A stretch of 64,000 nucleotides of DNA from Siccirubricoccus sp. G192 (GCF_019084075.1 NZ_JAHREN010000001.1:4862501-4926500); one strand, 5' to 3'; shown: positions 54,290 to 63,537, counted from the first letter of the stretch. Notes: generated by a model from the letters alone, not told the origin. Program-made: numbers and translations.

Positions 54290-55484
54290 GCGCCCCTGGC
54301 CTGCTGCTGACGCCGGAGGCGGTGCGGGAGCGGTCGCGGGAACTCTACGCCCTCGGCCTCGACGGCAGGCTGCAGGCCTGGACGCTGGACCCCGGGCGCC
54401 TGGACGCCACCGCCGCACTGGTGGCGGGGGTGGTGCGGGAGAACTACCCGGATCTCGCCGTGCCCTTCCACGCGCGCTGGCGGCATTTCCTGAGTCGCGG
54501 CCACGACCGCTGGGGCGCGTTGCGGGCGAGGCTGCCGGAGGATGCGGCGGAGCGGGCGCGCGCCGGTTTCGACCTGGTGATCGTCTCGGTGCTGCTGGAT
54601 GCCGGCGCCGGCATGGCCTGGCGCTACCGCGAGGCGGCGACCGGCGCGGTGCTGGCACGGTCCGAGGGCCTGGCCGTCGCCAGCCTGGCGATGTTCGGCG
54701 CCGGCGCCTTCGCCGCCGACGGCCGTTCCCCCCGCGCCGATGCCGCGCGCCTCGCCACCATCGGCGCCGCCGACCTCGAAGCCGGTTTCCAGGCTGGGCC
54801 GGAGAACCCGCTGGTCGGGCTGGAGGGCCGCGCCGCGCTGCTGCGGCGCCTCGGCGAGACGCTGGCGGCGGAGGGGCTCGACCGCCCCGGCGCGCTGTTC
54901 GACGCGCTGGCCGCCCAGGCCGCGGGCGGCACCCTGCCGGCGCGGGAGATCCTCATCACGCTGCTGCGGCGGCTCGGGCCGATCTGGCCGGGGCGGGTGG
55001 TGCTGGAGGGCGTGAACCTCGGCGATTGCTGGCGGCACCCCGGCATCCGCCGGGCGGATGCGACGGATGGGCTGATCCCCTTCCACAAGCTCTCGCAATG
55101 GCTGGCCTATTCGCTGATCGAGCCCTTGCAGGCGGCCGGGATCGCGGTGGGCGGGCTGGAGGCGCTGACCGGGCTGCCGGAATACCGCAACGGCGGGCTG
55201 TTCCTCGACATGGGGGTGATCCGGCCGCGTGACCCGGCGGCGCTGGCGGCCGAGCACGCGCCGGGGGATGTGCTGGTGGTGGAGTGGCGGGCGCTGGCGG
55301 TGGCGCTGCTGGACGCGGTGGCGCCGCTGGTGCGGGAGAGGTTGGGGGTGGCGGCCGAGGCGTTTCCGCTGGCGCGGGTGCTGGAGGGGGGGGACCTGGG
55401 CGGCGGGGCGGAGGCTGGCGGCGGAGTTAAGGGCGGATGGGGGGGCCGCCGGTGCGGGTGGTGAGTGATGGGACGGTGTTTTAG
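54286..55484 (+). CDS. URC4/Urg3 family protein (DUF1688), two single-base frameshifts
   Basis: About 398 residues after repair. GTG 54286 overlaps the URC1 stop. The core is typical DUF1688: LLTPEAVRERSRELYALGLDGRL, NYPDLAVPFHARWRHF, EGVNLGDCWRHP, and GLIPFHKLSQWLAYSLIEPL. Two G-runs (55386-55393 and 55439-55445) each have one G too many; after correction the C-terminus reads GGTWAAGRRLAAELRADGG then PPVRVVSDGTVF and stops at 55484. It is required for uracil breakdown in the URC pathway; the reaction is not well defined. Confidence 0.86.
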
Positions 55485-55894
55485 GGGGTGACGGCCGGAC
55501 GACGGCCTAAAGGCGACCTTCGTGCCCGAAGCCGGTATGTCCGATGTTGGCGGGCAAGCGGATATTGCTAGGCAGCAGCCTGGACCGGCGGTTATGCGCC
55601 GATTGTGTTGAAAAACTCTGGGCGGCCGTTGAGCAACCAAGGAAAGAACGGGAGTCGGCCCTGGTCCGCAACTCTAGTTTCTACCGGAACTCCTCGTCGC
55701 ACGGGTATTGCGCAACAATGCCTCTCAGGCGCCTGCGGCCGACTTTTTCAACAGCATCCGCCCAAGGCGGTCGTTCAGTCGATTGTCGCAGCTCATCCAA
55801 AGCGGACGCAGAGCCGCTTCGGTGGAAACTGACAGATGGTATGTGACTGGACACCATGGTTTCGTTCTGGCCCACCCTCAGCTAGAATCGAACC
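55485..55894. other. Lower-GC gap with a MITE-like inverted repeat pair
   Basis: This 410-bp gap lies between URC4 and the methyltransferase gene and holds no convincing gene. It contains the inverted pair at 55606 and 55741 described separately. GC content is well below the surroundings from about 55600 on. Confidence 0.5.
55606..55753. repeat. MITE-like element with inverted ends
   Basis: TGTTGAAAAACTC (55606-55618) faces GACTTTTTCAACA (55741-55753), 13-bp ends with one mismatch, about 148 bp in total. GTTGAAAAA ends recall IS1182-type and related insertion sequences, so this could be a non-autonomous derivative. No coding capacity. Confidence 0.4.
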
Positions 55895-56530
55895 ATGGAC
55901 TCGACATACAACCTGAACGGCGGTTTCAAGCCGACGTTAAAGCGTTTTGCCGACCTTCAGGGACCTGACTATTTTCCTACTCCTGAATGGGCGACGCATG
56001 CCCTGATTGCCAACGAGCAGTTTGAGGGCAGCATTTGGGAGCCTGCGTGCGGCGACGGGGCAATGTCGCGCGTCCTCGAGACGACGGGATCCCCTGTGCT
56101 ATCTACCGATCTCTTTGACCGCGGCTATGGCGAGGCTGGCGTCGACTTCCTCAAGGCTGATCACGTCGCAGACAACATCATCACCAACCCGCCGTATAAC
56201 TCCGCCGAGGCTTTCGTAAAGGCTGGTCTGGTGCAGGCTCGCTGCAAGATGGCGCTCCTACTGCGCCTTGCCTTCGTTGAGGGCGCTAACCGTCAGAGAA
56301 CGATCTTCGCGAAGACGCCTCCAACACGGATATGGGTGTTCAGCGAGCGGATCACCTTCTACCCAGCTGGCGCTGTCCAAAAAGGAAGCGGGACGACCGC
56401 CTATGCCTGGTTCGTTTGGGACAAGCAGGACATGGGCAAGACCGAGATGAAATGGCTGCCCTTGGGCTACAAGAGCCGCTACTCGGCTAAAGGTGTGAAG
56501 GAAGCCAAGAACCCCATGCTGTTCAGGTAG
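55895..56530 (+). CDS. Adenine-type DNA methyltransferase (NPPY), phage/island style
   Basis: A 211-residue class I SAM-dependent protein. SAM motif EPACGDGAMSRVL (about residue 48) and catalytic NPPY (about residue 110) identify an N6-adenine or N4-cytosine DNA methyltransferase. The N-terminal PDYFPTPEWATHAL stretch is typical of phage and island methyltransferases without a separate target recognition domain. Lower GC than the neighbours. It is convergent with, and overlaps by 52 bp, the gene at 56479-57165. A restriction-modification or defence link is possible but unproven. Confidence 0.8.
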   Translation: MDSTYNLNGGFKPTLKRFADLQGPDYFPTPEWATHALIANEQFEGSIWEPACGDGAMSRVLETTGSPVLSTDLFDRGYGEAGVDFLKADHVADNIITNPPYNSAEAFVKAGLVQARCKMALLLRLAFVEGANRQRTIFAKTPPTRIWVFSERITFYPAGAVQKGSGTTAYAWFVWDKQDMGKTEMKWLPLGYKSRYSAKGVKEAKNPMLFR

Positions 56531-57165
56531 GCCATTCCCTTCTCGGTAACCGAAAGGCCGTTTAACGTCCTCGTCGCATAGCCCTTCTTGAAGGGTCCCG
56601 CCGGCGTCTCCTGATGTGAGATGACGTTGCCGACGATCTGCTGCCACAGCGCCTCATTACCGCGACTGGGCGACCGGCGGCGGTCGACCTCCGATAGCTC
56701 GGTATATTTCGGTACTTCCCTCTTAATGAACTGCGTCGATGCCGTCCGATTGGGCTGTTGTGCCGCAATTTTGAGGGCCAAAATCCTGGCCTCTGGCTCG
56801 CGCAGACGATCACCCCGTGGCCTTTTCAGATCTCCATATGTGAACGGCTCGCCGCGCTGCCATGCGATGGCATTCTTGGGGATGACCATCTCCTTGATGA
56901 CGATCTTGATGACGCGAGAGATCTCTTCCTTGTCCTTTACGTCATTCGGCAGATAGAGCGTCACCGTAAATTCAGGATGACCCGCATACGTCCGAAGATC
57001 AAAGCGGATATCGTTGCCGATTGTGAAAGAGGCTGCCTGAAACTCATCAAGCCCATCCTCACCTTCGCGGATCATCGTTGTGAAATACTTCAGCGCACGC
57101 CAGAATATCGCCTGAGGCGTGATGTCGTAATCAGGTTCATATTTAGAAAGTTTGACTTTGGCCAT
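56479..57165 (-). CDS. Unknown protein with C-terminal winged-helix-like domain
   Basis: A 228-residue protein from ATG 57165. The N-terminal half (residues 1-115) has no recognised fold. The C-terminal half shows LALKIAAQQPNRTASTQFIKREVPKY, NEALWQQIVGNVISHQETP and GLSVTEKGMAYLNSMGF, the pattern of a winged-helix domain seen in several restriction- and island-associated proteins. Its 3' end overlaps the convergent methyltransferase gene. With the 104-residue gene 10 bp upstream it probably forms a two-gene operon. Moderately low GC suggests acquisition. Confidence 0.72.
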   Translation of the reverse strand: MAKVKLSKYEPDYDITPQAIFWRALKYFTTMIREGEDGLDEFQAASFTIGNDIRFDLRTYAGHPEFTVTLYLPNDVKDKEEISRVIKIVIKEMVIPKNAIAWQRGEPFTYGDLKRPRGDRLREPEARILALKIAAQQPNRTASTQFIKREVPKYTELSEVDRRRSPSRGNEALWQQIVGNVISHQETPAGPFKKGYATRTLNGLSVTEKGMAYLNSMGFLASFTPLAE

Positions 57166-57175
57166 TTGTCTGCCT

Positions 57176-57490
57176 TTATGGCTGCATGTTCGTGACAACA
57201 GCCTTAATGCATGCGAAGTCTTCGCCATCCTTGCAGCGGTATTCGACCCCAGGCGTTGCCGTTAGATACCATCTCACCTCGAATGGCGAGCCATCGGGAT
57301 GGGGATCGATCAGCGTGGTGAAGTCGATGCCACGGCGGTTCTTCAGCTTCCCTGCGTAGGCTTGCACAGCAGGCTCGAAACCGTTCCTTGGGGTCCTGCC
57401 CCAAATCTCGCCGGAGGCCACCTGGATCAGCGCAAGGGACTTCGGTTGTGTCTTGTCGTTCTCACGACGATTGAACTGTCCTAGGGCCAC
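57176..57490 (-). CDS. Unknown 104-residue protein
   Basis: From a GTG start at 57490: MALGQFNRRENDKTQPKSLA then a mixed beta-rich body (GSPFEVRWYLTATPGVEYRCKDGEDFACIKAVV). Two Cys flank GEDFA near the C-terminus. No family is recognised. It lies 10 bp upstream of the 228-residue gene on the same strand and shares its lower GC content, so both likely entered together. Confidence 0.6.
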   Translation of the reverse strand: MALGQFNRRENDKTQPKSLALIQVASGEIWGRTPRNGFEPAVQAYAGKLKNRRGIDFTTLIDPHPDGSPFEVRWYLTATPGVEYRCKDGEDFACIKAVVTNMQP

Positions 57491-57834
57491 TGATGCACTC
57501 TCTCCGACGTAACGACTACAGAATGCAAAACCCGAGTCGACCTTGTCAAAGGGGGGGCCAGGAATCGGGCCGCCGCCCCGGTCGGCGAGGGCTCACCCCC
57601 GCAAAAAGCGGACAATCGGTAAGCACATCCGTTTCAAGAGTGGACAGTCTCCTCTCGGCCAAACCACGCCGTGCAGCTTGGGCTCAGGCGCGCTGCGTCT
57701 ATGTCCGCTCACGGAGGTGGACCAGGCGTTTCGGTGGCGAGACTTCTACAGCCGCTTTCCGCCCTGAACGGCAGTTGCGGCTTTCTGGGCACGACCGGTC
57801 GCCCAACCACCCATCCTCCCCACCCCTCATTCCC
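57491..57834. other. Gap between the acquired islet and the DUF4096 gene
   Basis: About 340 bp without a convincing gene. Short stretches (AAAAAGCGGAC, GCAGTTGCGGCTTTCTGGGC) look like debris of mobile DNA. GC rises again towards the right end, which marks the return to native-type sequence. Confidence 0.4.
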
Positions 57835-57863
57835 TTGACAAAGGACTATATTCCTACTACCCT
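57835..57863 (+). promoter_or_regulatory. Candidate sigma-70 promoter
   Basis: A perfect TTGACA at 57835-57840 is followed after 17 bp by TACCCT (57858-57863), 38 bp ahead of ATG 57901. The -10 match is weak. Confidence 0.4.
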
Positions 57864-57900
57864 CCGCGCCTCTTCCCCCACCCGCCGGAGGCCGCACCCC

Positions 57901-58593
57901 ATGCCCAACTTCCTCCCTCCGGACTTCCCCTCCCGCCTCGAATTCCTCCACCGCGTCTCCCTCGACCCCATCCGCTGCCGGACGCCGGTGCGCCCCTGGG
58001 CGCCGCTGACCGATGATGAATGGGAGGCCATCGCCCCCAGCCTCGCCGCCATGGGCTGCGGTCTCTCCCTCACCCGCCGCGCCGGCCGCCCGCCGGCCGA
58101 TACCCGCGCCCGGCTCGACGCCATCTTCCGTGCCGTGACGCTCAAGCACCCGCGGGGCGGCCGCGCCGCCTGGGCGCAATTGCCGGAGGCGCATGGCAAG
58201 GCGGATACCGTCTCCCGCAGCTTCCGCCGCTGGGCGCATGCCAAGCTCTGGGCCCGGCTGCTGATGGAGGTCGCCTGCCCCACCTGCCCGGCCGCCCTCC
58301 GCGGCCTCACCTACTGGGTCTGCTGCGCCTTCCGCCGGGGCATCCGCATCATGGGGCTCCGCGCCATCACCCTGGCCCGCCGGCTGCGGCTGCACTCCGC
58401 CTTGCCGGCGCCGTCCTGCCTGCTGTGGGACCGGGATTTGTCCGAAAAGGTGGCGCCGATCCTTCCCGCCATCATCGCCTACCGCGCAGGGCACCCGGAC
58501 TGGCGGGTCCCGAAGGGGTTGCTCCGGGCCGTCGATGGCCTGGTGCGGCTCTGCCTCGGCCGCAAGCCGCGGCGCTGGATGGAACCTGCCTGA
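57901..58593 (+). CDS. Transposase-derived DUF4096-like protein, function unknown
   Basis: A 230-residue protein from ATG 57901. The middle part ([60 protein letters not shown]) is the N-terminal DUF4096-type domain of IS5-family transposases. The catalytic DDE part is replaced by an unrelated Arg-rich C-terminal region, so it is probably a domesticated or truncated form. High GC3 like native genes. It lies between the acquired islet and upp. Confidence 0.65.
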   Translation: MPNFLPPDFPSRLEFLHRVSLDPIRCRTPVRPWAPLTDDEWEAIAPSLAAMGCGLSLTRRAGRPPADTRARLDAIFRAVTLKHPRGGRAAWAQLPEAHGKADTVSRSFRRWAHAKLWARLLMEVACPTCPAALRGLTYWVCCAFRRGIRIMGLRAITLARRLRLHSALPAPSCLLWDRDLSEKVAPILPAIIAYRAGHPDWRVPKGLLRAVDGLVRLCLGRKPRRWMEPA

Positions 58594-58690
58594 TGCGCCC
58601 CCGCCCCGGCTCCGCTATTGGCTTGGGCTCCGGCCTCGGCGGGCCGGCGGCACCGGGGGTATGCTCCCTGGCAGCAGAAAAGGGCAGCCG

Positions 58691-59323
58691 ATGATGAGGG
58701 ACGTGCATGTGGTGGGGCATCCGCTGGTGCAGCATAAGCTCACCCTGATGCGCGATGCCGAGCGCTCCACCCAGGGCTTCCGCCGCCTGCTGAACGAGAT
58801 CGGCATGCTGCTCTGCTACGAGGTGACGCGCGACCTGCCGCTGGAGGAGATCGAGATCGCGACGCCGCTCACCACCATGAAGGCGCCGATCCTCTCGGGC
58901 AAGAAACTGGTCTTCGCGCCGATCCTGCGCGCGGGCATGGGCTTCGTGGACGGGATGCTGGAGCTGATCCCCTCCGCCCGCATCGCCCATATCGGCCTCT
59001 ACCGCGACCCGAAGACGCTGGCGGCGGTGGAATACTACTTCAAGGCGCCGCCGGATGTGGCGGAACGCCTGGTGATCGTGCTCGACCCCATGCTCGCCAC
59101 CGCCAATTCCGCGGTGGCGGCGGTGGACCGGCTGAAGGAGCGCGGCTGCCGCGAGCTGCGCCTGGTCTGCCTTCTGGCGGCGCCGGAGGGCATCGCGCAT
59201 TTCCACGCGGTGCACCCGGAAGTGCCCATCTGGACCGCCGCCATCGACAGCCACCTGGACGAGCACGGCTATATCCTGCCCGGCCTCGGCGATGCCGGGG
59301 ACCGGATGTTCGGCACCCGCTGA
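58691..59323 (+). CDS. upp: Uracil phosphoribosyltransferase
   Basis: A 210-residue type I PRTase. ATG 58691 (58694 also possible). Signatures: [13 protein letters not shown] at the start, [13 protein letters not shown], and the PRPP-binding [20 protein letters not shown], ending [11 protein letters not shown]. It makes UMP from uracil and PRPP, both for salvage and as the first step of the URC uracil-degradation pathway; URC1 and URC4 lie upstream on the same strand, separated by the acquired islet. Confidence 0.94.
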   Translation: MMRDVHVVGHPLVQHKLTLMRDAERSTQGFRRLLNEIGMLLCYEVTRDLPLEEIEIATPLTTMKAPILSGKKLVFAPILRAGMGFVDGMLELIPSARIAHIGLYRDPKTLAAVEYYFKAPPDVAERLVIVLDPMLATANSAVAAVDRLKERGCRELRLVCLLAAPEGIAHFHAVHPEVPIWTAAIDSHLDEHGYILPGLGDAGDRMFGTR

Positions 59324-59343
59324 TGGCCTGGCTGGTCGCGGCC

Positions 59344-59562
59344 TCAGTTCACCTGCGAGAGGTCCTCGGCCAGCACCACGATCTGGATGGCGTAGGAAAC
59401 CTCGCCCTCCTCGGCATCGCGATGGACCGTGCCGACGAATTCATCGCCGACGCGCAGCTCCACGGAGGCATTCTTGCGCGGCGGGACCGCGAGGGTGATG
59501 CGCTGGTTGCCGAGCAGCCGGCGCAGATGCGCCTGAACCGCCGCAAGTTCGGCCTGGGTCAT
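59344..59562 (-). CDS. DUF3126 family protein
   Basis: A 72-residue protein from ATG 59562. The sequence LRRLLGNQRITLAVPPRKNASVELRVGDEFVGTVHRDAEEGEVSY is characteristic of DUF3126, a small alphaproteobacterial family of unknown function. It is convergent with upp, 20 bp from its stop. Probably cytoplasmic. Confidence 0.85.
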   Translation of the reverse strand: MTQAELAAVQAHLRRLLGNQRITLAVPPRKNASVELRVGDEFVGTVHRDAEEGEVSYAIQIVVLAEDLSQVN

Positions 59563-59768
59563 GGGTCCGGTATCCGTCTTGTGAATGCAGAGGGTCGCAT
59601 AGACCTCGCACGCCGTGGCGGGAAGCCCGGCCTGCGGGAGGCTGGCCTGAGGGGTTCACAGGGCATGGCGGCCGGCAGCCACGGCATGGCACATAAACCG
59701 CTGGAATCTGGGGGAGTTCCAAGGCGCGGCCGGCTGCCCCCACCCCGGCCCCCGGGGCACAGGCCGGG

Positions 59769-60104
59769 TCAGCCCCGCCCGGCGACGGGGTCCGTCACAT
59801 CCTCGATCCAGGTCAGCGCCGCCACCGCGCGGGGGAAGCCGAGCGTCGGCACCGCCAGCAGCGCCACCTGCTTCAGCGCCTCGGGCGAAAGCCCTTCCTC
59901 CAGCCCGCGCCGGGCATGGGAATGGACGCCGCCCTCGGAGCCGGCGCCGATCGCCAGGGCCAGCTTCACCAGGCGCAGCGCCGGGCCCTCGACCGGCCCG
60001 CTGGCCGCGCAGGCGGCGCCGAGCGCGGCATAGGCGCGGTAGAGTTCGGGATAGGATTTCGCCACCTGGCCGGCGGCGGCGGGCAGTTCCTGCTCGTCCT
60101 GCAT
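59769..60104 (-). CDS. Carboxymuconolactone decarboxylase (AhpD-like) family protein
   Basis: A 111-residue protein. ATG 60104 (MQDEQEL) follows AGGAGGG. CMD core: LVKLALAIGAGSEGGVHSHARRGLEEGLSPEALKQVALLAVPTLGFPRAVAAL. The usual CxxC of AhpD-type members is not present; ECx residues are replaced by GAGSEGGVH, with His retained. Some members of this kind act as gamma-carboxymuconolactone decarboxylase-like or hydroperoxide-stress proteins; the role is uncertain. Confidence 0.83.
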   Translation of the reverse strand: MQDEQELPAAAGQVAKSYPELYRAYAALGAACAASGPVEGPALRLVKLALAIGAGSEGGVHSHARRGLEEGLSPEALKQVALLAVPTLGFPRAVAALTWIEDVTDPVAGRG

Positions 60105-60218
60105 CGGGTCCCTCCTGCTTGCCGTCCGATGACCGGAGGGGCGAAGCAACGACGATGCCGCCGGGCCCGGATGGGAAACCCACCCATGCCCGGCGGCATG
60201 ATCGCAATCCGGCCGGCG

Positions 60219-60250
60219 CCGCGGCGGAGGGGCCAGCCCCTCCGCCGCGG
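60219..60250. terminator. Strong hairpin downstream of rpsA
   Basis: CCGCGGCGGAGGGG-4 nt-CCCCTCCGCCGCGG, a perfect 14-bp GC stem 10 bp beyond the rpsA stop. No T-tract, as with the other hairpins here. Confidence 0.65.
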
Positions 60251-60260
60251 GATGCCGGCG

Positions 60261-61984
60261 CTACTCCTCGGTGGCGGCCTGGTTCCGGCGGCGGATGGCC
60301 GCGGCCAGCACGTCGCCGAGCGAGGCGCCGCTGTCGGAGGTGCCATACTGCGCCACTGCGGCCCGGTCCTCCTCGATCTCCTTGCCCTTGATGGTCAGGG
60401 TCAGGCGGCGGGCGGCACGGTCCACCATGGTGACGCGGGCATCCACGCGCTCGCCGGGGGAGAAGCGCTCCGGCCGCTGGTCGGCACGGTCGCGGCCAAG
60501 CTCGGCGCGGCGGATGAAGCCGGTGAGCACGTCCTCGACCTTCACCTCGATGCCGTTGCTCTCGACCGCGCTCACCACGCAGGTGACGATGTCGCCCTTG
60601 CGGACGCGGTCCAGCACCTCGGCGGCCGGGTCGGCCTCCAACTGCTTGACGCCGAGCGAGATGCGGGCCTTGCCCACATCCACGTCCAGCACCTTCGCCT
60701 TGACCACATCGCCCTTGTTGTAGGCGGTGATCGCCTGCTCCCCGGGCACGTCCCAGGAGAGGTCGGAGACATGCACGAGCCCGTCGATATCGCCGGGCAG
60801 GCCGATGAAGAGGCCGAACTCGGTGATGTTGCGGATCTCGCCCTCGACGATGGTGCCGGGCGGATGCGCCTCCGCGAACAGCTCGTGCGGGTTGCCCAGC
60901 GCCTGCTTGATGCCGAGCGAGATGCGGCGCTTGCCCTCATCCACGTCCAGGATCATCACGTCCACCTGCTCGGAGCTGGAGACGATCTTGCCGGGATGCA
61001 CGTTGGTCTTGGTCCAGCTCATCTCGGAGACATGGACCAGCCCCTCGATCCCCGGCTCCAGCTCCACGAAGGCGCCGTAATCGGTGATGTTGGTGACGCG
61101 GCCGGCGATTTGGCGCCGACCGGGTATTTCAGCGCCACGCCCTCCCAGGGGTCGGCCATCAACTGCTTCATGCCGAGGCTGATGCGCTGGGTCTCCGGGT
61201 TGAAGCGGATCACCTGCACCTTCACCGGCTGGCCGATGGTCAGCACCTCGGAGGGGTGATTGACCCGGCGCCAGGCGATGTCGGTGACATGCAGCAGGCC
61301 ATCGACGCCGCCGAGGTCGACGAAGGCGCCGTAGTCGGTGAGGTTCTTCACCACGCCGTCCAGTACCACGCCGTCCTTCAGGCCCTTGATGAGCTCGCCG
61401 CGCTGCTCGGTGCGGGCTTCCTCCAGCACGGCCCGGCGGGAGACCACGATATTGCCGCGCGGCCGGTCCATCTTCAGGATCTGGAATTGCTGCGGGGCGC
61501 CCATCAGGGGGGCCACGTCGCGCATCGGCCGCGTGTCCACCTGGGAGCCCGGCAGGAAGGCGACGGCGCCGCCGAGATCGACGGTGAAGCCGCCCTTCAC
61601 CCGGCCGAAGATGGTGCCGGCGACGCGCTGGTTGGCGGCATGCGCCTTCTCCAGCACGGTCCAGGCCTCCTCGCGCCGGGCCTTCTCGCGGCTCAGCTTG
61701 ATGGCGCCGTCGCGGTCCTCGTAGCGCTCGACGAAGAGGTCGATGACGTCGCCGGCCTTCACCTCGGCCGTCTCGCCGGCCGGGGCGAATTCCCTGAGCG
61801 GCACGCGGCCTTCGCTCTTGAGCCCGACATCGATGACGGCGACATCGCCCTCGACCCGGATGACGCGGCCGGAGAGGACGGAGCCGGCGAAGCCGGTATT
61901 GTCGCCCAGGCTGGCGTCGAGGAGGGCAGCGAAATCCTCGGTGCCCGCGGTGTCATGGGCGGTGGAAAGGGAAGTGGATGCCAT
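60261..61984 (-). CDS. rpsA: 30S ribosomal protein S1, single-base frameshift
   Basis: About 574 residues after repair, the usual length. It has six S1 RNA-binding domains; typical pieces are GVVKNLTDYGAFVDLGGVDGLLHVTDIAWRR and ITDYGAFVELEPGIEGLVHVSEMSW, and the C-terminus SLGDVLAAAIRRRNQ. One A of an A-run is missing near 61112 (AAATC for AAAATC), which shifts the frame in the fourth domain; since S1 is essential, this must be a sequencing error or a very recent lesion. S1 binds mRNA and recruits it to the 30S subunit. Start ATG 61984. Confidence 0.95.
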
Positions 61985-62335
61985 AGGCCGATGTGTCTTT
62001 CGGAAGGCCCGCGCGGGAGGTGCGCCCGCCGGCCCTGGTATGCGCCCCCGCGGCCTGTCGGCGCACCGGGACGGCTTGGGACTGGCACCTGTGTTGCGGC
62101 GCCAGCAGCCCCTGCAGGATGAAGCGATGTTCCGGTTCGCCCAGACCCGGCCCGGCGGCAGGCGGAAACCCCGCGCGCGCGAGCACCACGGCCCCAGGGC
62201 ACGCGACGCCGTCCCCCTTAGGCATTCGGCAAACGCCGGTCAAACGAATTTCGCTTGCCGCCGGGGCCAGAGGCGTGCCGAATAGCGGCTTGGTTGAAAA
62301 TCGCGCCCGACCCCTAGCCCCTGGCGCTCTTCCGT
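61985..62335. other. Intergenic region between rpsA and tRNA-Met
   Basis: About 350 bp. No gene supported. It must hold the rpsA promoter and leader, but no clear -35/-10 pair is seen. The tRNA 3' end and the rpsA 5' region face away from each other only in part; both are on the minus strand. Confidence 0.5.
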
Positions 62336-62412
62336 TGGTAGCGGCGGGCGGACTTGAACCGCCGACCCCGGCATTATGAGTGCCGTGCTCTAACCAGCTG
62401 AGCTACACCGCC
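62336..62412 (-). tRNA. tRNA-Met (anticodon CAT), CCA encoded
   Basis: A 77-nt cloverleaf on the minus strand: GGCGGTG acceptor strand, D-arm GCTCAGCTGGTTAGAGC, anticodon stem CGGCA/TGCCG with loop CTCATAA (anticodon CAT), T-arm with GGTTCAAGTCC. The acceptor has a G1-U72 wobble pair. It lacks initiator features, so it is elongator Met; tRNA-Ile2 with a lysidine-modified CAT is a less likely alternative. Confidence 0.93.
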
Positions 62413-62430
62413 AGAACGGAGGCGGCGGAC

Positions 62431-63537
62431 TTAAGCCGCCGTCCCCACCATGTCAACGCCAAGCCCGGCGCGGCGGATGAAGCCGCCGCCCAGCACGCGC
62501 TCCCCGTCATAGAGCACGCAGGCCTGGCCCGGCGCGGCGATCGCCGGCACCGCCGGGCGCACCAGCAGCGTCGCGGCCGCCGCGTCCCATTCCACCAGCG
62601 CCTCCTGCGGCGCCTCCCGGGCGCGCAGCTTCACCTGGCAGCGGCGCGGCGCGGCGGGCGGCGGGGCGAGCCAGTTCATCTCGCCGACCGGCACCGCCTG
62701 TTGCGGCAGGGCGGCGCGCGGCCCCACCACCACGCGGCGGCGCCCGGGCTCCAGCGCCGCGACATAGAGCGGCTGCCCGGCATCCCGCGAAGCCTCGCCG
62801 AGGCCGCGGCCCTGGCCCACCGTATAGCGCGCGATCCCGGCATGGCGGCCGAGCACCCGGCCATCGAGATGCACGATCTCCCCGGCTTCCGCCGCATCCG
62901 GGCGCAGGCCCTCCACCACCTGATGGTAGCGGCCTTCCGGGACGAAGCAGATATCCTGGCTGTCCGGCTTCTCCGCCACCGGCAGGCCGAGCCGCTGCGC
63001 CTCCGCCCGCACCGCTGCCTTGTCCGCGAAGCCGCCGAGCGGGAAGCGGCTGAAGGCCAATTGCGCCGGGGTGGTGGCGAAGAGGAAATAGCTCTGGTCC
63101 CGCGCCGGATCGGCGGCGCGGTGCAGTTCCGGCCCGGCCGCGCCTTCCACGCGGCGGGCGTAATGGCCGGTGGCCAACGCCTCGCAGCCGAGGCCCTGGG
63201 CCAGATCCAGCAGGTCGTGGAACTTCACGGTCTGGTTGCAGCGGACGCAGGGGATCGGCGTCTCGCCGCGGGCATAGCTATCGGCGAAATCCTGCACCAC
63301 GGCGTCGCGGAAGCGCGTCTCGCGGTCCAGCACGTAATGCGGGATGTCGAGCAGGTCCGCCACGCGCCGGGCATCATGGATGTCCTGGCCGGCGCAGCAG
63401 GCGCCCTTGCGGCTCACGGCGGCGCCGTGGTCGTAGAGCTGCAGGGTGGCGCCGACCACCTCATGCCCCTCGGCCTTCAGCAGCCCGGCGACGACGCTGC
63501 TGTCCACGCCGCCGGACATAGCGACAAGAATCCTCAT
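62431..63537 (-). CDS. mnmA: tRNA-specific 2-thiouridylase MnmA
   Basis: A 368-residue PP-loop enzyme. ATP-binding motif MSGGVDSSV at the N-terminus; catalytic Cys in PCVRCNQ and resolving Cys in SQDICFVPEG; C-terminal beta-barrel to RRAGLGVDMVG. MnmA installs the 2-thio group on U34 of Lys, Glu and Gln tRNAs, using sulfur relayed from IscS. The start ATG 63537 overlaps the stop of a 12-codon frame that is itself a copy of the mnmA start region (see 63534-63607). Confidence 0.95.
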   Translation of the reverse strand: MRILVAMSGGVDSSVVAGLLKAEGHEVVGATLQLYDHGAAVSRKGACCAGQDIHDARRVADLLDIPHYVLDRETRFRDAVVQDFADSYARGETPIPCVRCNQTVKFHDLLDLAQGLGCEALATGHYARRVEGAAGPELHRAADPARDQSYFLFATTPAQLAFSRFPLGGFADKAAVRAEAQRLGLPVAEKPDSQDICFVPEGRYHQVVEGLRPDAAEAGEIVHLDGRVLGRHAGIARYTVGQGRGLGEASRDAGQPLYVAALEPGRRRVVVGPRAALPQQAVPVGEMNWLAPPPAAPRRCQVKLRAREAPQEALVEWDAAAATLLVRPAVPAIAAPGQACVLYDGERVLGGGFIRRAGLGVDMVGTAA

